From the NCBI RefSeq assembly GCF_000455265.1, contig NZ_HG005139.1, forward strand, positions 2,511,480-2,575,479: a stretch of 64,000 nucleotides of DNA, in the 5' to 3' direction. Below, piece after piece: positions 36,636 through 45,867 of the stretch; position 1 is the first letter of the stretch; each line of letters starts with the position of its first letter. The position numbers and the translations under genes were made by a program. The stretch comes from Paenibacillus antibioticophila (GTDB lineage Bacteria; Bacillota; Bacilli; Paenibacillales; Paenibacillaceae). The notes under the pieces were generated by a model. It was not told where the DNA came from. It worked only from the letters and a program-made list of their open reading frames with translations, and ran no database searches.

Positions 36636-38122
36636 TTGTCTATACCCCTTATCGCTTCTTTCGCTACCAGCCGATCATCAAAATCATGAACCTCTTTACC
36701 GATAATCTGATAGGTTTCATGGCCTTTGCCCGCAATTAAGACCACATCGGAAGGCCCCGCCATCTCAACCGCCTTCCGAATTGCTTCCCGGCGGTCCGCG
36801 ATCAATTCATAACGCTCAGGGGACACTTGATCTTCCTTCAGTCCCTGCTCGATATCTTGCAGGATCAGCAGCGGATCCTCTGTCCGCGGGTTGTCGGAGG
36901 TGACCATCATATGTCCGGACAACCGGGCCGCAATTTTCCCCATGATCGGACGCTTCGTCCGGTCGCGGTCTCCGCCGCAGCCAAATACGGTAATCACCTT
37001 TCCTTCCGCAAATTCATTGACCGTGTTCAGAACGTTTTCCAGGCCATCCGGTGTATGCGCGTAATCAACGATAACCGCAAAAGGCTGGCCTGCATCGACG
37101 GCTTCAACCCGTCCTTCCACTCCCTCAACGGCCTCCAGGCTGCGCTTGATCTCAGCTAATGGAATATCCTCCAGAAGGGTAGCGGAGATGGCTGCCAATG
37201 CGTTGTACACATTGAATTTACCAACCATACGAAGCTGGATATCACAGCTGCCGCGGAAGGTGTCGACATGGAACGACGTCCCCTTAGCCGTAATCTTGAT
37301 CTGTGAAGCGCGAACATCCGCAGCTTGCTCCACACCATAAGTAATCGTCTCAACCGCCGTTAGCTTGGCAAAGTAAGCTGAAGCCGGATCATCCGCATTC
37401 AGCACTGCATAACTCCGCTCGTCCGCTTCGCCGCCCAGCGTATTGCCAAGCCTTGCAAAAAGCAGCCCTTTAGCGCCCCTGTATTCTTCCATCGATTTAT
37501 GATAGTCCAAATGGTCCTGGGTGAGATTGGTAAACACAGCCGTACGGAACTTCGTTCCTTTGACCCGGCCCTGATCCAGTGCGTGAGAAGAAACCTCCAT
37601 CACGCAATAGTCGGTATCTGCATCCTTCATTTCACGCAAGTATTGCTGTAAATCAAGAGATTCCGGGGTCGTGCCCGACATAGCAAAGATCTGTCCGCCG
37701 TAGCGGCGCTGAATCGTCCCGATCAAGCCAGCATTCCGACCCTGATCCTGAAGAATGCGTTCAATCAGATAGGTGGTCGTCGTCTTTCCGTTCGTTCCGG
37801 TGACCCCGATTACCTTCATGCCGGAGCTGGGGTGACTGAAGAAGACATTCCCAAACACAGCCATCGCCAATCTGCTGTCCTTTACCTTTAATTGCGGCAA
37901 GGGGCAATCCTCCAGCCAGCGCTGAACTACCAGTGCAGCCGCCCCGGCCTCCTTAGCCTTACCCGCATAATCATGCCCGTCAACCGTATGGCCAGGCAAG
38001 CAGATGAACAGGTCGCCTTGTGTAACCTTGCGGGAATCGACCGCAACCCCGTTCAGTTCTGTATTTTCATTGCCTCTGATCTCAGAAGCCACCATATAAG
38101 TCGATAAATCCTTTAGCAGCAT
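36632..38122 (-). CDS. murE: UDP-MurNAc-L-Ala-D-Glu--meso-diaminopimelate ligase
   Basis: Adds the third stem amino acid. The 496-residue protein has the ATP loop GVTGTNGKTTTTYL, GTTPES, EVSSHALDQGR, and the specificity motif DNPR in TSDNPRTEDP, which marks meso-diaminopimelate rather than lysine as substrate. It follows spoVD by 73 bases and is coupled to murF by a four-base overlap. Confidence 0.96.
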   Translation of the reverse strand: MLLKDLSTYMVASEIRGNENTELNGVAVDSRKVTQGDLFICLPGHTVDGHDYAGKAKEAGAAALVVQRWLEDCPLPQLKVKDSRLAMAVFGNVFFSHPSSGMKVIGVTGTNGKTTTTYLIERILQDQGRNAGLIGTIQRRYGGQIFAMSGTTPESLDLQQYLREMKDADTDYCVMEVSSHALDQGRVKGTKFRTAVFTNLTQDHLDYHKSMEEYRGAKGLLFARLGNTLGGEADERSYAVLNADDPASAYFAKLTAVETITYGVEQAADVRASQIKITAKGTSFHVDTFRGSCDIQLRMVGKFNVYNALAAISATLLEDIPLAEIKRSLEAVEGVEGRVEAVDAGQPFAVIVDYAHTPDGLENVLNTVNEFAEGKVITVFGCGGDRDRTKRPIMGKIAARLSGHMMVTSDNPRTEDPLLILQDIEQGLKEDQVSPERYELIADRREAIRKAVEMAGPSDVVLIAGKGHETYQIIGKEVHDFDDRLVAKEAIRGIDK

Positions 38123-38195
38123 ACATACCCCTCCGTCTGTTACTTCGAATCGCCACTACATATATTATCACCAAAAATCATGAAGTTCAGGAATT

Positions 38196-40160
38196 TTATT
38201 CACTTTCCATGTCATCATGATTATGCATGCTCTCGGCATCCGCTTCAGTCCCCATATAAATCCTAATCGTAGAGCCTTTCTCCACCCGGGTTCCAGCCTT
38301 TGGAGCCTGATTAATCACAATCGTTCCTGCTCCGGACCTCGCCAGGTTAAAGTTCATATTCATATTCTCATAGATTTCCTGCGTGGAATGTCCGATCAGG
38401 TCCGGTACCGTAACAATCGGGATTTCCCCGTATTTATACTTTTTGGTCACTTGCTCCTCCCGTGGAGGAATCTCCATATATTCCAGCGCATCCTTCAGAA
38501 TATTGCGCACGATCGGAGCCGCTACGACCCCTCCAAACTGGATGCCTTGCGGATTGTCTACAGCGGTATAGACCACGATCTGCGGATCATCCGCCGGTGC
38601 AAAGCCGATGAAGGATACGATATGTTCATTTTGCGAATAGCGTCCATTGATAACCTTCTGCGCCGTCCCTGTCTTGCCGCCGACTCGATAGCCGTCGATA
38701 AAGGCATTGCCGCCGGTACCATTTGCAACCACGCTCTCCAGCGCTTCACGCACCTGACGGGACGTCTCCTCGGAAATAACCTGTCTCACAAGTCGAGGCT
38801 CATTCTCGGACACGACTTCTCCGGTTTCCGGATTCGTCCAAGACTTTGCGACAAAGGGCTGATACAGATTGCCCCCGTTAATAGCCGCGGACACGGCTGT
38901 AATCTGCTGGATGGGTGTCACAGACACCCCCTGTCCGAAGGAGGTCGTTGCCAGCTCCACCGGCCCGACATTGGCCAGCTTGAACAGAATCCCGTTCTCC
39001 TCGCCCCCCAGGTCAATCCCGGTCTTCGTTCCGAAGCCAAAGTCCTTGATATACTGGAACAGTGTCTCCTTGCCCAATCGCTGCCCCAAGGCCACAAACC
39101 CCGGGTTGCAGGAGTTCTCGACGACCTGCAGGAAGGTCTGGCTGCCATGCCCGCCCCGCTTCCAGCAGCGCAGGGTGGCTCCGCCTACCTTTGCATAGCC
39201 TGGGTCGAAGAACCGCTCATGAAGCAGGTCCACCTTCTTCTCCTCAAGCGCTGCCGCCAGTGTAATAATCTTGAAGGTGGAACCAGGCTCATAGGTCATC
39301 CAGATAGGTAAGTTCCTGTTGTAGACCTCGGCATCCACCTCTTGATAAGAAGCCGGGTCATAGCCAGGTCTTGCCGCCATAGCCAGGATTTCACCCGTTT
39401 TCGGGTTCATGGCGATCGATAGTGCCGAATTTGCCTGCAATCGCTCCATGGCCTGGTCCAGCTCGCGCTCCACAATGCTTTGGATCGATTTATCGATGGT
39501 CAGTGTCAAACTGAGCCCGTCCTTCGGCTCATTGTACTTCTCAGAGGATCCCGGCATTAACCGCCCCCCTGCATCCGACAGATAGGAGACGCTCCCGTTC
39601 TTCCCGCTGAGCTCACTATCATACTTGCTCTCGACACCTGTCAGTCCTTGATTGTACCCCCCCGTAAATCCAAGAATATGGGCCGCAAGGCCGCCATAGG
39701 GGTAGAATCTTTTATTGTCCTCAGCAACAACAATACCCGGAAGAGCCAAATCACGAATTTGCTGCGCTTTATCCATCGTAATTTTGCGTCCGCCGGGTTG
39801 CAGCCTGACTATAGATTGTTTCTTCGTTACCGCTTGGAGCACATCGCTTTCGTTCATGCCAAGCAGCGGCGCCAGCAGCTTCGCCGTCTTATCCTTCTCC
39901 TTCACTTGAACGGGAATGACCATGACCGTAGGTGTTGTAATGTTGTAAGCCAGCACCTCCCCGTTGCGGTCGCTGATCTCGCCGCGCTTAGCCGAGTAAG
40001 GGATATTTCTTCTCCAGGAGTCCTCCGCTTTGGCGGACAGCTCTTCTCCTTCGCCAAGCTGCACATAAGCAAGCCGGATGACTAAGGCTGCAAATAATAC
40101 ACACAGCAGCATCAATAATATGAACAGTCTTCGTCTGACCGTCACTTTCGAAATTCTCAT
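38196..40160 (-). CDS. spoVD: SpoVD, class B penicillin-binding protein for spore cortex
   Basis: Transpeptidase required for cortex synthesis. The 654-residue protein has one N-terminal transmembrane helix (about 10-33), a dimerisation domain, and a transpeptidase domain with Ser294 in GSTFK, SCN in VENSCNPG and KTGTAQ. One C-terminal PASTA domain (IPIVTVPDLIGHSTQEI) follows, as in SpoVD, whereas the neighbouring PbpB has two. It lies between pbpB and murE, the position of spoVD in B. subtilis. Confidence 0.93.
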   Translation of the reverse strand: MRISKVTVRRRLFILLMLLCVLFAALVIRLAYVQLGEGEELSAKAEDSWRRNIPYSAKRGEISDRNGEVLAYNITTPTVMVIPVQVKEKDKTAKLLAPLLGMNESDVLQAVTKKQSIVRLQPGGRKITMDKAQQIRDLALPGIVVAEDNKRFYPYGGLAAHILGFTGGYNQGLTGVESKYDSELSGKNGSVSYLSDAGGRLMPGSSEKYNEPKDGLSLTLTIDKSIQSIVERELDQAMERLQANSALSIAMNPKTGEILAMAARPGYDPASYQEVDAEVYNRNLPIWMTYEPGSTFKIITLAAALEEKKVDLLHERFFDPGYAKVGGATLRCWKRGGHGSQTFLQVVENSCNPGFVALGQRLGKETLFQYIKDFGFGTKTGIDLGGEENGILFKLANVGPVELATTSFGQGVSVTPIQQITAVSAAINGGNLYQPFVAKSWTNPETGEVVSENEPRLVRQVISEETSRQVREALESVVANGTGGNAFIDGYRVGGKTGTAQKVINGRYSQNEHIVSFIGFAPADDPQIVVYTAVDNPQGIQFGGVVAAPIVRNILKDALEYMEIPPREEQVTKKYKYGEIPIVTVPDLIGHSTQEIYENMNMNFNLARSGAGTIVINQAPKAGTRVEKGSTIRIYMGTEADAESMHNHDDMESE

Positions 40161-40228
40161 TGTACTAGCCCCCTGTTCCTTCCAGACTCATCACAAGGAT
40201 ATTCAGGACAAACAGGGGATAGAACAAG

Positions 40229-42433
40229 CTATGGAGAATCGGAAGCGGTGTCCTCACCTTCTTCCTCTTCGGGATCAGGATCCGGGCTGTTCGGCGGGCT
40301 CAGGACCAGATGAACGGTTCTCTTGCCGTCGATCTCCCTTACCTCTTGAGATACAACGTAGCCCTCACCCTCGATCGTAACAGCAATCCCCATCACTGAG
40401 AGAAGCTCCAACGCTTCCCGCAAGGATTGGCCGGTAAGCACAGGTATACTTAGCTGCTGCTGGTCTTCAGTCAGAAGATACATTGGTTGTCCTTGCTTAA
40501 GTGCGCTCCCGGCTTTCGGGAATTGAGAAACCAGGGATTGGCCATGGCCCAGTGTAGCGTAAGAAATCCCTTTACTCTTCAAGGTATCCTTCGCATTCTG
40601 CAGGGACATCCCCGTCAAATCAGGTGTCTTAACGCTGCTAGACTGCGTTCTCTGGCTTCCTGTCTCCGTCCTGTGAGCCTTGTCCTTGGGCACGCCCAAA
40701 TACTGAAGCGTCTGGCTTGCAATCTTCTGGAATACCGGAGCAGCCGCAGCCCCGCCGCCAAGCTCGGAGTTCTTCGGCTCGTCAATCAGAACTATAATGG
40801 CGACCTTAGGATCATCCACCGGCGCATAACCGATAAATGATACTACTTGCTTGGTATAGTCATATACCCCTTTTACCGGCTTAACTGCTGTTCCTGTCTT
40901 ACCGGCCACACGATAGCCATCAATATAGGCATGCCGACCGGTCCCGATCTTCTGGTCCGATACGACCTGCTCCAGATAGCTTCCGACTTCCTCCGCTTTT
41001 TCAGAAGTAAGCACTTGCCGGATTTCCTTGACCGAGGTTTTCACCGTTTCACCAGTCTGCGGATCGTTAATCGATTTGACGATATGAGGCTCCAGCAGCT
41101 TTCCCCCGTTGGCTACGGCAGAAATGGCTGCCAATTGTTGCAGCGGGGTTACGAGCAATTGCCCGTGTCCGTAGGCCATCGCCGCAAAGTCGGCCTGCTG
41201 GACCGGTGTAACTTGCCCCTTCGCTTCTCCCGGCAGCTCGATCCCCGTCTTACTGCCGAAGCCGAAATTATCAACATATTGCTTCAATCGCTCCGGACCA
41301 AGCATCTCATATCCCAGCTTGACAAAGGCAACGTTACTCGAACGCTTAACCCCTTCCAGGTAGCTGATTTCTCCCCAGCCGGCACGCTTGAGGTCGTGGA
41401 TGGTCTGACCTGGAACACGAATACTGCCTGATTTGTAAGTGGCATCCGGATTGAACAGCCCTTCCTGGACCGCCCCCGCCAAAGTAACGATTTTGAAGGT
41501 GGATCCGGGTTCATAGACGGATTTGATCGCATGATTATAGAAATTTTTCTGTTCTACATCCTCCCAGTACGAGTTGGGATTATAATCAGGGAGGTTGGCC
41601 ATCGCAAGAATCTCCATTGTATTCGGATCCGCTACAATAGTCGTCATACTAATCGGCTGCAGATCGGCAAAAGCCTCTTCCATCGCTTCCTGAACATAAT
41701 ACTGGATCGTATAGTCGATGGTCAGCTGGATGTTTTTTCCGTCCTTCTCCGGCGTATAGATTTCACTGGCCTTCGGAATTTCAATTCCCCGGCCGTCCCT
41801 CTTGTACTCTATGGAACCGTTCTGCCCTTTTAGCTCCTCGTCAAAATAAGCCTCCAGTCCGGAGACAGCCTCCCCTTCCCGGCTCAAATATCCAAGCACA
41901 TGTGACGCCAGATTGTTCTCCGGATAATAGCGCTTCTGCTCCTTGATCAGATAGATTCCGGAGTCCTCCAGTTTATGTTCTTCCTTCAGTTGCTCGCTGA
42001 ATGCGGCAACCTGATCGCGAAGCTCCTGATCGATCTTCCAGCCTTCATTGCGCACCTCGCGCTGGGAATAATATTCGCCATCCTTCTTCGTGGCCGACAC
42101 AAGCTGCTCCAATTCGGCCTTGTCCTTGCCAAGCAGCTCGTGAAGTCCATTCACCACGTCATCCTGAATGCCGAACTGCTGGATGAGCTTGGGATTGATG
42201 GCTACTGTATAAGCCGGGGCATCCACGGCAAGCACGTTCCCGTTGCGGTCCGTTATCGTTCCCCGTGAAGCAGGCAGGATCTTCTTTGTGGACCATTGCT
42301 GTTCCGCATGCTCCTGCCAGAAGTCAGCCTGAACCACTTGCAGCATAAACACTCTTATCATGATTAAAGCAAAAAAGAGGGTAATACATCCCCCTATCAG
42401 CAGTGTGCGCAGCCGTATTCTTTTAAGCATCAT
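40229..42433 (-). CDS. pbpB: PbpB, class B penicillin-binding protein 2B for division
   Basis: Septal transpeptidase. The 734-residue protein has an N-terminal transmembrane helix (about 9-30), pedestal domain, Ser311 in GSTFK, SSN in VKRSSNVAF, KTGTAVK, and two C-terminal PASTA domains (KTPDLTGMSLQNAKDTL, then SIPVLTGQSLREALELL). It ends with an acidic tail rich in glutamate and proline. Two adjacent ATGs follow AAAGGGG; I take the first. It follows ftsL by 23 bases. Confidence 0.95.
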   Translation of the reverse strand: MMLKRIRLRTLLIGGCITLFFALIMIRVFMLQVVQADFWQEHAEQQWSTKKILPASRGTITDRNGNVLAVDAPAYTVAINPKLIQQFGIQDDVVNGLHELLGKDKAELEQLVSATKKDGEYYSQREVRNEGWKIDQELRDQVAAFSEQLKEEHKLEDSGIYLIKEQKRYYPENNLASHVLGYLSREGEAVSGLEAYFDEELKGQNGSIEYKRDGRGIEIPKASEIYTPEKDGKNIQLTIDYTIQYYVQEAMEEAFADLQPISMTTIVADPNTMEILAMANLPDYNPNSYWEDVEQKNFYNHAIKSVYEPGSTFKIVTLAGAVQEGLFNPDATYKSGSIRVPGQTIHDLKRAGWGEISYLEGVKRSSNVAFVKLGYEMLGPERLKQYVDNFGFGSKTGIELPGEAKGQVTPVQQADFAAMAYGHGQLLVTPLQQLAAISAVANGGKLLEPHIVKSINDPQTGETVKTSVKEIRQVLTSEKAEEVGSYLEQVVSDQKIGTGRHAYIDGYRVAGKTGTAVKPVKGVYDYTKQVVSFIGYAPVDDPKVAIIVLIDEPKNSELGGGAAAAPVFQKIASQTLQYLGVPKDKAHRTETGSQRTQSSSVKTPDLTGMSLQNAKDTLKSKGISYATLGHGQSLVSQFPKAGSALKQGQPMYLLTEDQQQLSIPVLTGQSLREALELLSVMGIAVTIEGEGYVVSQEVREIDGKRTVHLVLSPPNSPDPDPEEEEGEDTASDSP

Positions 42434-42456
42434 AACAACCCCTTTTGGAATCAGAA

Positions 42457-42879
42457 TTATTTACGGGCTGTCGTCATATCCTCCGAAGTGCCCCCTGCAT
42501 CCGAAGTAGCCGGCACTTCAATCTGAAACATATCCATGTCCGGCTTCACATAGCCAAGCTTGGCAGCCTCGGAAGGGATGGACTCCTCAAGTCGTTCCTT
42601 TTGAACGGTTAGCTCTTTCACTTCCAGCGTCATGGTCTGAATTTCCGAATTCAGATTGTACAGCTGCCGCTTGATATTGTACAGATTCGCATTTTGCCAC
42701 AGCAAACCAGCCATGACCGCCACACAAAAAATAACCGTCATGATATAGAGAAGCTTCTCGCGAACGGGCAGCGATGTACGACGGGTAACCACCTTGGTAG
42801 TCTCACGATAACGCGGAGATTGATAACTGCGCTCGGCAGTGCGTTCCTTAACCGCCAAGTTTCCTCTTGTATAAGCCAT
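42457..42879 (-). CDS. ftsL: FtsL-like septum protein
   Basis: A 140-residue bitopic protein with a basic N-terminus, one transmembrane helix at about 43-63 (LLYIMTVIFCVAVMAGLLW), and an extracytoplasmic coiled coil with heptads (IKRQLYNLNSEIQTMTLEVK). Sequence is poorly conserved in this family, so the call rests on topology and on position between rsmH and pbpB. The ATG at 42879 begins one base after the rsmH stop and follows GGAGGG. Confidence 0.9.
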   Translation of the reverse strand: MAYTRGNLAVKERTAERSYQSPRYRETTKVVTRRTSLPVREKLLYIMTVIFCVAVMAGLLWQNANLYNIKRQLYNLNSEIQTMTLEVKELTVQKERLEESIPSEAAKLGYVKPDMDMFQIEVPATSDAGGTSEDMTTARK

Positions 42880-42880
42880 G

Positions 42881-43855
42881 TTATTTTCCCTCCGCTCTCG
42901 TCTCAAGTTTTTCTGCAACACGCAGCTTTGCCGAACGCGCTCTCGCATTCATGTCCAATTCTTCAGGCGAAGCCACAATGGGCTTCCGGTTAATCAACTT
43001 CAATTGCCCCTGTCCCCCGCATACACACATCGGGAAATCAGGCGGGCAAGTACATTTCTCAACATAACTCGCCAGGATTTGCTTGCAAATCCGATCTTCA
43101 AGTGAATGGAAGGTGATTACCGAAACCCGGCCCCCCGGCGCCAAACAGCGGACTGCCGCATGCAGGCCCTCCTCCAGCGCGCCAAGCTCATCATTAACGG
43201 CGATTCTAAGCGCCTGAAAGCTTCGCTTTGCCGGATGTCCTCCGGTTCTTCTTGCTGCTGCCGGAATTCCTTCCTTGATCAGCTCCACAAGCTGTCCGGT
43301 GGTCTCGATCGGGGTGTTCGCTCTTGCTTCGCCAATAACGGAAGCGATCCGTCTAGCGAATTTCTCCTCCCCATATTGGAACAATATCCGGGAAATTTCG
43401 CGTTCCGGCCATTCATTAACAATCTCACGGGCCGTCAATGCTGCGGATTGGTCCATTCTCATGTCCAGCGGCGCATCCGCATTGTAGCTGAATCCGCGTT
43501 CGCCTTCATCAAATTGAGGAGAAGACACGCCGATATCGAACAAGAATCCGTCAACCTGGGGAACCCCGTTCACTTGCGGTACTCCGTCTACTTCTCTTAG
43601 CTTCTGTTCAATATATCTGAAATTGCTCTTCACGAGCGTCAGACGTGGATCATCGGGAGCAAGATTTCTTCTTGCATTATCCAGCGCCCAGTCGTCCTGA
43701 TCAAACGCAATCAGTCTGCCGCCTTCTCCCAGCCGGGACAAAATGACCGAGCTATGCCCGCCGCCTCCTAATGTACAATCGACATAAATGCCATCCGGCC
43801 TGATGCGCAGCCCTTCTGTTGCTTCCTTTTTAAGCACCGTGATGTGATGGAACAA
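42881..43855 (-). CDS. rsmH: 16S rRNA (cytosine(1402)-N(4))-methyltransferase
   Basis: Methylates N4 of C1402 in 16S rRNA using SAM. The 324-residue protein has the SAM loop [39 protein letters not shown] and the C-terminal SLEDRICKQ. The start is TTG at 43855, eight bases after GGAGG. A short duplicated hexapeptide ([12 protein letters not shown]) occurs at residues 89-100, just before the conserved FLFDIGVSS motif; it is probably a recent small expansion in a surface loop. Confidence 0.95.
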   Translation of the reverse strand: MFHHITVLKKEATEGLRIRPDGIYVDCTLGGGGHSSVILSRLGEGGRLIAFDQDDWALDNARRNLAPDDPRLTLVKSNFRYIEQKLREVDGVPQVNGVPQVDGFLFDIGVSSPQFDEGERGFSYNADAPLDMRMDQSAALTAREIVNEWPEREISRILFQYGEEKFARRIASVIGEARANTPIETTGQLVELIKEGIPAAARRTGGHPAKRSFQALRIAVNDELGALEEGLHAAVRCLAPGGRVSVITFHSLEDRICKQILASYVEKCTCPPDFPMCVCGGQGQLKLINRKPIVASPEELDMNARARSAKLRVAEKLETRAEGK

Positions 43856-43884
43856 GACTTACGCCTCCAGACGTTAAAAACCTA

Positions 43885-43915
43885 TACTTCGAAATCAAAA
43901 GTTGACTTATTGAAC
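43885..43915 (-). repeat. Solo end of a family-2 repeat in the mraZ-rsmH gap
   Basis: On the minus strand the 31 bases starting GTTCAATAAGTCAACTTTTG and ending in TTCGAAGTA match the left end of copy E1 at most positions. No interior or second end is present. It lies within the 66-bp gap between mraZ and rsmH, just upstream of the rsmH ribosome-binding site. Confidence 0.55.
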
Positions 43916-43921
43916 AACCTC

Positions 43922-44359
43922 TTACAATTCAAAATTAAAATCCACCAGCTTCTCAGCGATCTCGTTAAAGGTATCCTCGGACTGCTGGAAGTACTGCTGC
44001 CATGTTTCCAGGCTCCAGATTTCAACCCGATTCGACACGCCGAGAACAACACAATCCTTCTCCAGCTTGGCGTACTGCCTAAGAGTTCCGGGTAAATTTA
44101 CCCTTCCCTGTTTATCCCATCCGCATTCGGTGGCCCCGGAGAAAAAGAACCGGGTGAACGCACGCGCATCGGACTTCATTAATGGGAGCGCCTTGAGCTT
44201 CTGCTCCATCACTTCCCATTCTGCTTGCGGGTAGACGAACAAGCATTGATCCAAGCCGCGGGTGACGACAAAAGAGGTCCCGAGGAGATCACGAAACTTA
44301 GCCGGGATGATAATCCGGCCTTTCTCATCAATGCTATGTTGGAATTCCCCCATAAACAT
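43922..44359 (-). CDS. mraZ: MraZ, regulator of the division cluster
   Basis: A 145-residue DNA-binding protein with two SpoVT/AbrB-like halves. Each carries a version of the DxKGRxxxP signature: [15 protein letters not shown] near residue 10 and [15 protein letters not shown] near residue 81. MraZ homologues repress their own operon by binding short direct repeats before the gene, and such repeats are present here at 44376-44415. The first ATG (44359) follows AAGGAG by 12 bases; a second is two codons later. Confidence 0.95.
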   Translation of the reverse strand: MFMGEFQHSIDEKGRIIIPAKFRDLLGTSFVVTRGLDQCLFVYPQAEWEVMEQKLKALPLMKSDARAFTRFFFSGATECGWDKQGRVNLPGTLRQYAKLEKDCVVLGVSNRVEIWSLETWQQYFQQSEDTFNEIAEKLVDFNFEL

Positions 44360-44375
44360 TGTTGTGTCTCACTCC

Positions 44376-44415
44376 TTACCCCAATTCCCCACTTTGCACC
44401 ACTTTCCACCACTTG
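44376..44415 (-). promoter_or_regulatory. MraZ operator: four 10-bp direct repeats
   Basis: Minus strand, in exact 10-bp phase: CAAGTGGTGG, AAAGTGGTGC, AAAGTGGGGA, ATTGGGGTAA. The AAAGTG(G/T) repeated every 10 bases is the motif reported for MraZ boxes in Mollicutes, and TGGG repeats are the motif in enterobacteria. The array ends at the mraZ ribosome-binding site, so binding could block transcription or sit in the leader. No clear -10/-35 pair was found just upstream. Confidence 0.75.
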
Positions 44416-44524
44416 AATAGTAATTATTCGTCATGGGAGCGTAAATTCCTGCTCAAATTCAAACTTTTTTTTGAAGGAAATTTTATACAGGTCGTAAGTG
44501 CCTTCTTCTGAACTCCGAAAAACT

Positions 44525-44559
44525 AAAAAAAGAGCCGAAGGATAGTCACCCTCGGCTCC
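44525..44559 (-). terminator. Intrinsic terminator after ahcY
   Basis: Minus strand: GAGCCGAGG and CCTTCGGCTC form the stem around GTGACTAT, followed by seven T. It ends the bshC-ahcY transcript before the mraZ region. Confidence 0.9.
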
Positions 44560-44587
44560 TTACTATTCAAATCGTTTCCTTGCTAGC

Positions 44588-45856
44588 TTAGTGTTCCTGC
44601 CAGCTGTCCAGATAGCTGATCTGCTCGGAAGTCAGCGAGTCAATGCTCAGGCCCAGACTCTCCAGCTTGAAGCGCGCCACCTGTTCATCCAGCTCATACG
44701 GCACATTTACAACTGTTTTTCCAATCTGCTTGTATCTATCATTGACATATTTCAGGGACAGAGCTTGCAGCGCAAAGGTCATATCCATAATCTCGGCAGG
44801 ATGTCCATCGCCTGCTGCCAGATTTACAAGACGTCCTTCAGCTAGAATGTAGACTTTACGGCCGTCCTTCAGCTGATATTCTTCGATATTGCGGCGAACC
44901 GTACGAATGCTGCTTGAGCGTTCCGCCAGCTCCGGTTTATTCACTTCCACATCGAAATGGCCGGCATTGGACAGGATTGCTCCATCCTTCATGACATCAT
45001 AATGCTCACCGCGTATGACGTCACGATTCCCGGTTACGGTGACGAAGAAGTCGCCAAGCTTGGCTGCTTCCATCATCGGCATCACGCGGAATCCATCCAT
45101 ATAAGCTTCCACTGCTTTAATTGCATCCACCTCGGTGACGATGACGTTGGCGCCAAGTCCTTTTGCCCGCATCGCAACCCCTTTGCCGCACCAGCCGTAG
45201 CCTACAACGACAACTGTCTTCCCTGCAACAACAAGGTTTGTTGTCCGGTTGATCCCGTCCCAGACCGATTGACCTGTACCATAACGGTTATCGAACAAAT
45301 ATTTGCAATAAGCATCGTTAACAGCAACCATTGGAAATTGCAGTTTGCCTTCCTTATCCATTGCCTTCAGCCGCAAGATTCCCGTCGTTGTCTCCTCTGC
45401 GCCTCCGCGGATATTTTCCAGCAAATCCTGCCGTTCTGAATGCAGAATCGTTACAAGATCGCCGCCATCATCGATGATGAGGTCGGGCTTTATTTCCAAT
45501 GCACGGATGAGCAATTGTTTGTATTCGGCTGGCTCCGGATTGTACTTCGCAAATACCGTAATGCCATCCTCGACAAGGGCTGCGCATACATCATCCTGCG
45601 TAGACAGCGGGTTGCTTCCTGTAATCGTAACCTCTGCCCCGCCGGCCTGTACTACTTTAGCCAAATAGGCCGTTTTGGCCTCCAGATGCAAAGAAATCGT
45701 TACCTTAAGCCCCTTGAAAGGCTGCTCGGCTTCAAATTGCTTGCGGATCCGTCCCAAAACAGGCATGTGAGCCTCTACCCAATCAATCTTCAAATGCCCT
45801 TCCGGGGCAAGCTTCATATCCGTAACAATACTATTCCTAACCGCTTCCTGACTCAT
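44588..45856 (-). CDS. ahcY: Adenosylhomocysteinase
   Basis: Hydrolyses S-adenosylhomocysteine to adenosine and homocysteine, relieving product inhibition of methyltransferases. The 422-residue protein has the NAD-binding loop VVVVGYGWCGKGVA, DDGGDL, NDAYCKYLFDNRYGTGQS and NAGHFDVEV. It is the shorter type without the eukaryotic insertion, and it ends YLDSWQEH rather than with the classical KPDHYRY. Related archaeal and thermophile enzymes may prefer S-inosylhomocysteine; that cannot be decided here. ATG after AGGAGG, 11 bases downstream of bshC. Many Bacillus use Pfs/LuxS instead. Confidence 0.92.
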   Translation of the reverse strand: MSQEAVRNSIVTDMKLAPEGHLKIDWVEAHMPVLGRIRKQFEAEQPFKGLKVTISLHLEAKTAYLAKVVQAGGAEVTITGSNPLSTQDDVCAALVEDGITVFAKYNPEPAEYKQLLIRALEIKPDLIIDDGGDLVTILHSERQDLLENIRGGAEETTTGILRLKAMDKEGKLQFPMVAVNDAYCKYLFDNRYGTGQSVWDGINRTTNLVVAGKTVVVVGYGWCGKGVAMRAKGLGANVIVTEVDAIKAVEAYMDGFRVMPMMEAAKLGDFFVTVTGNRDVIRGEHYDVMKDGAILSNAGHFDVEVNKPELAERSSSIRTVRRNIEEYQLKDGRKVYILAEGRLVNLAAGDGHPAEIMDMTFALQALSLKYVNDRYKQIGKTVVNVPYELDEQVARFKLESLGLSIDSLTSEQISYLDSWQEH

Positions 45857-45867
45857 CCTGAATCCTC

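Noticed and set aside
38217-39311. Plus-strand frame of about 364 codons opposite spoVD
   Set aside because: Shadow frame; the minus strand has all penicillin-binding motifs in order.
43557-43590. Hexapeptide duplication in RsmH as a frameshift or assembly error
   Set aside because: The frame is intact, the duplication is in phase (18 bp) and the catalytic motifs after it are complete; treated as a small natural expansion.
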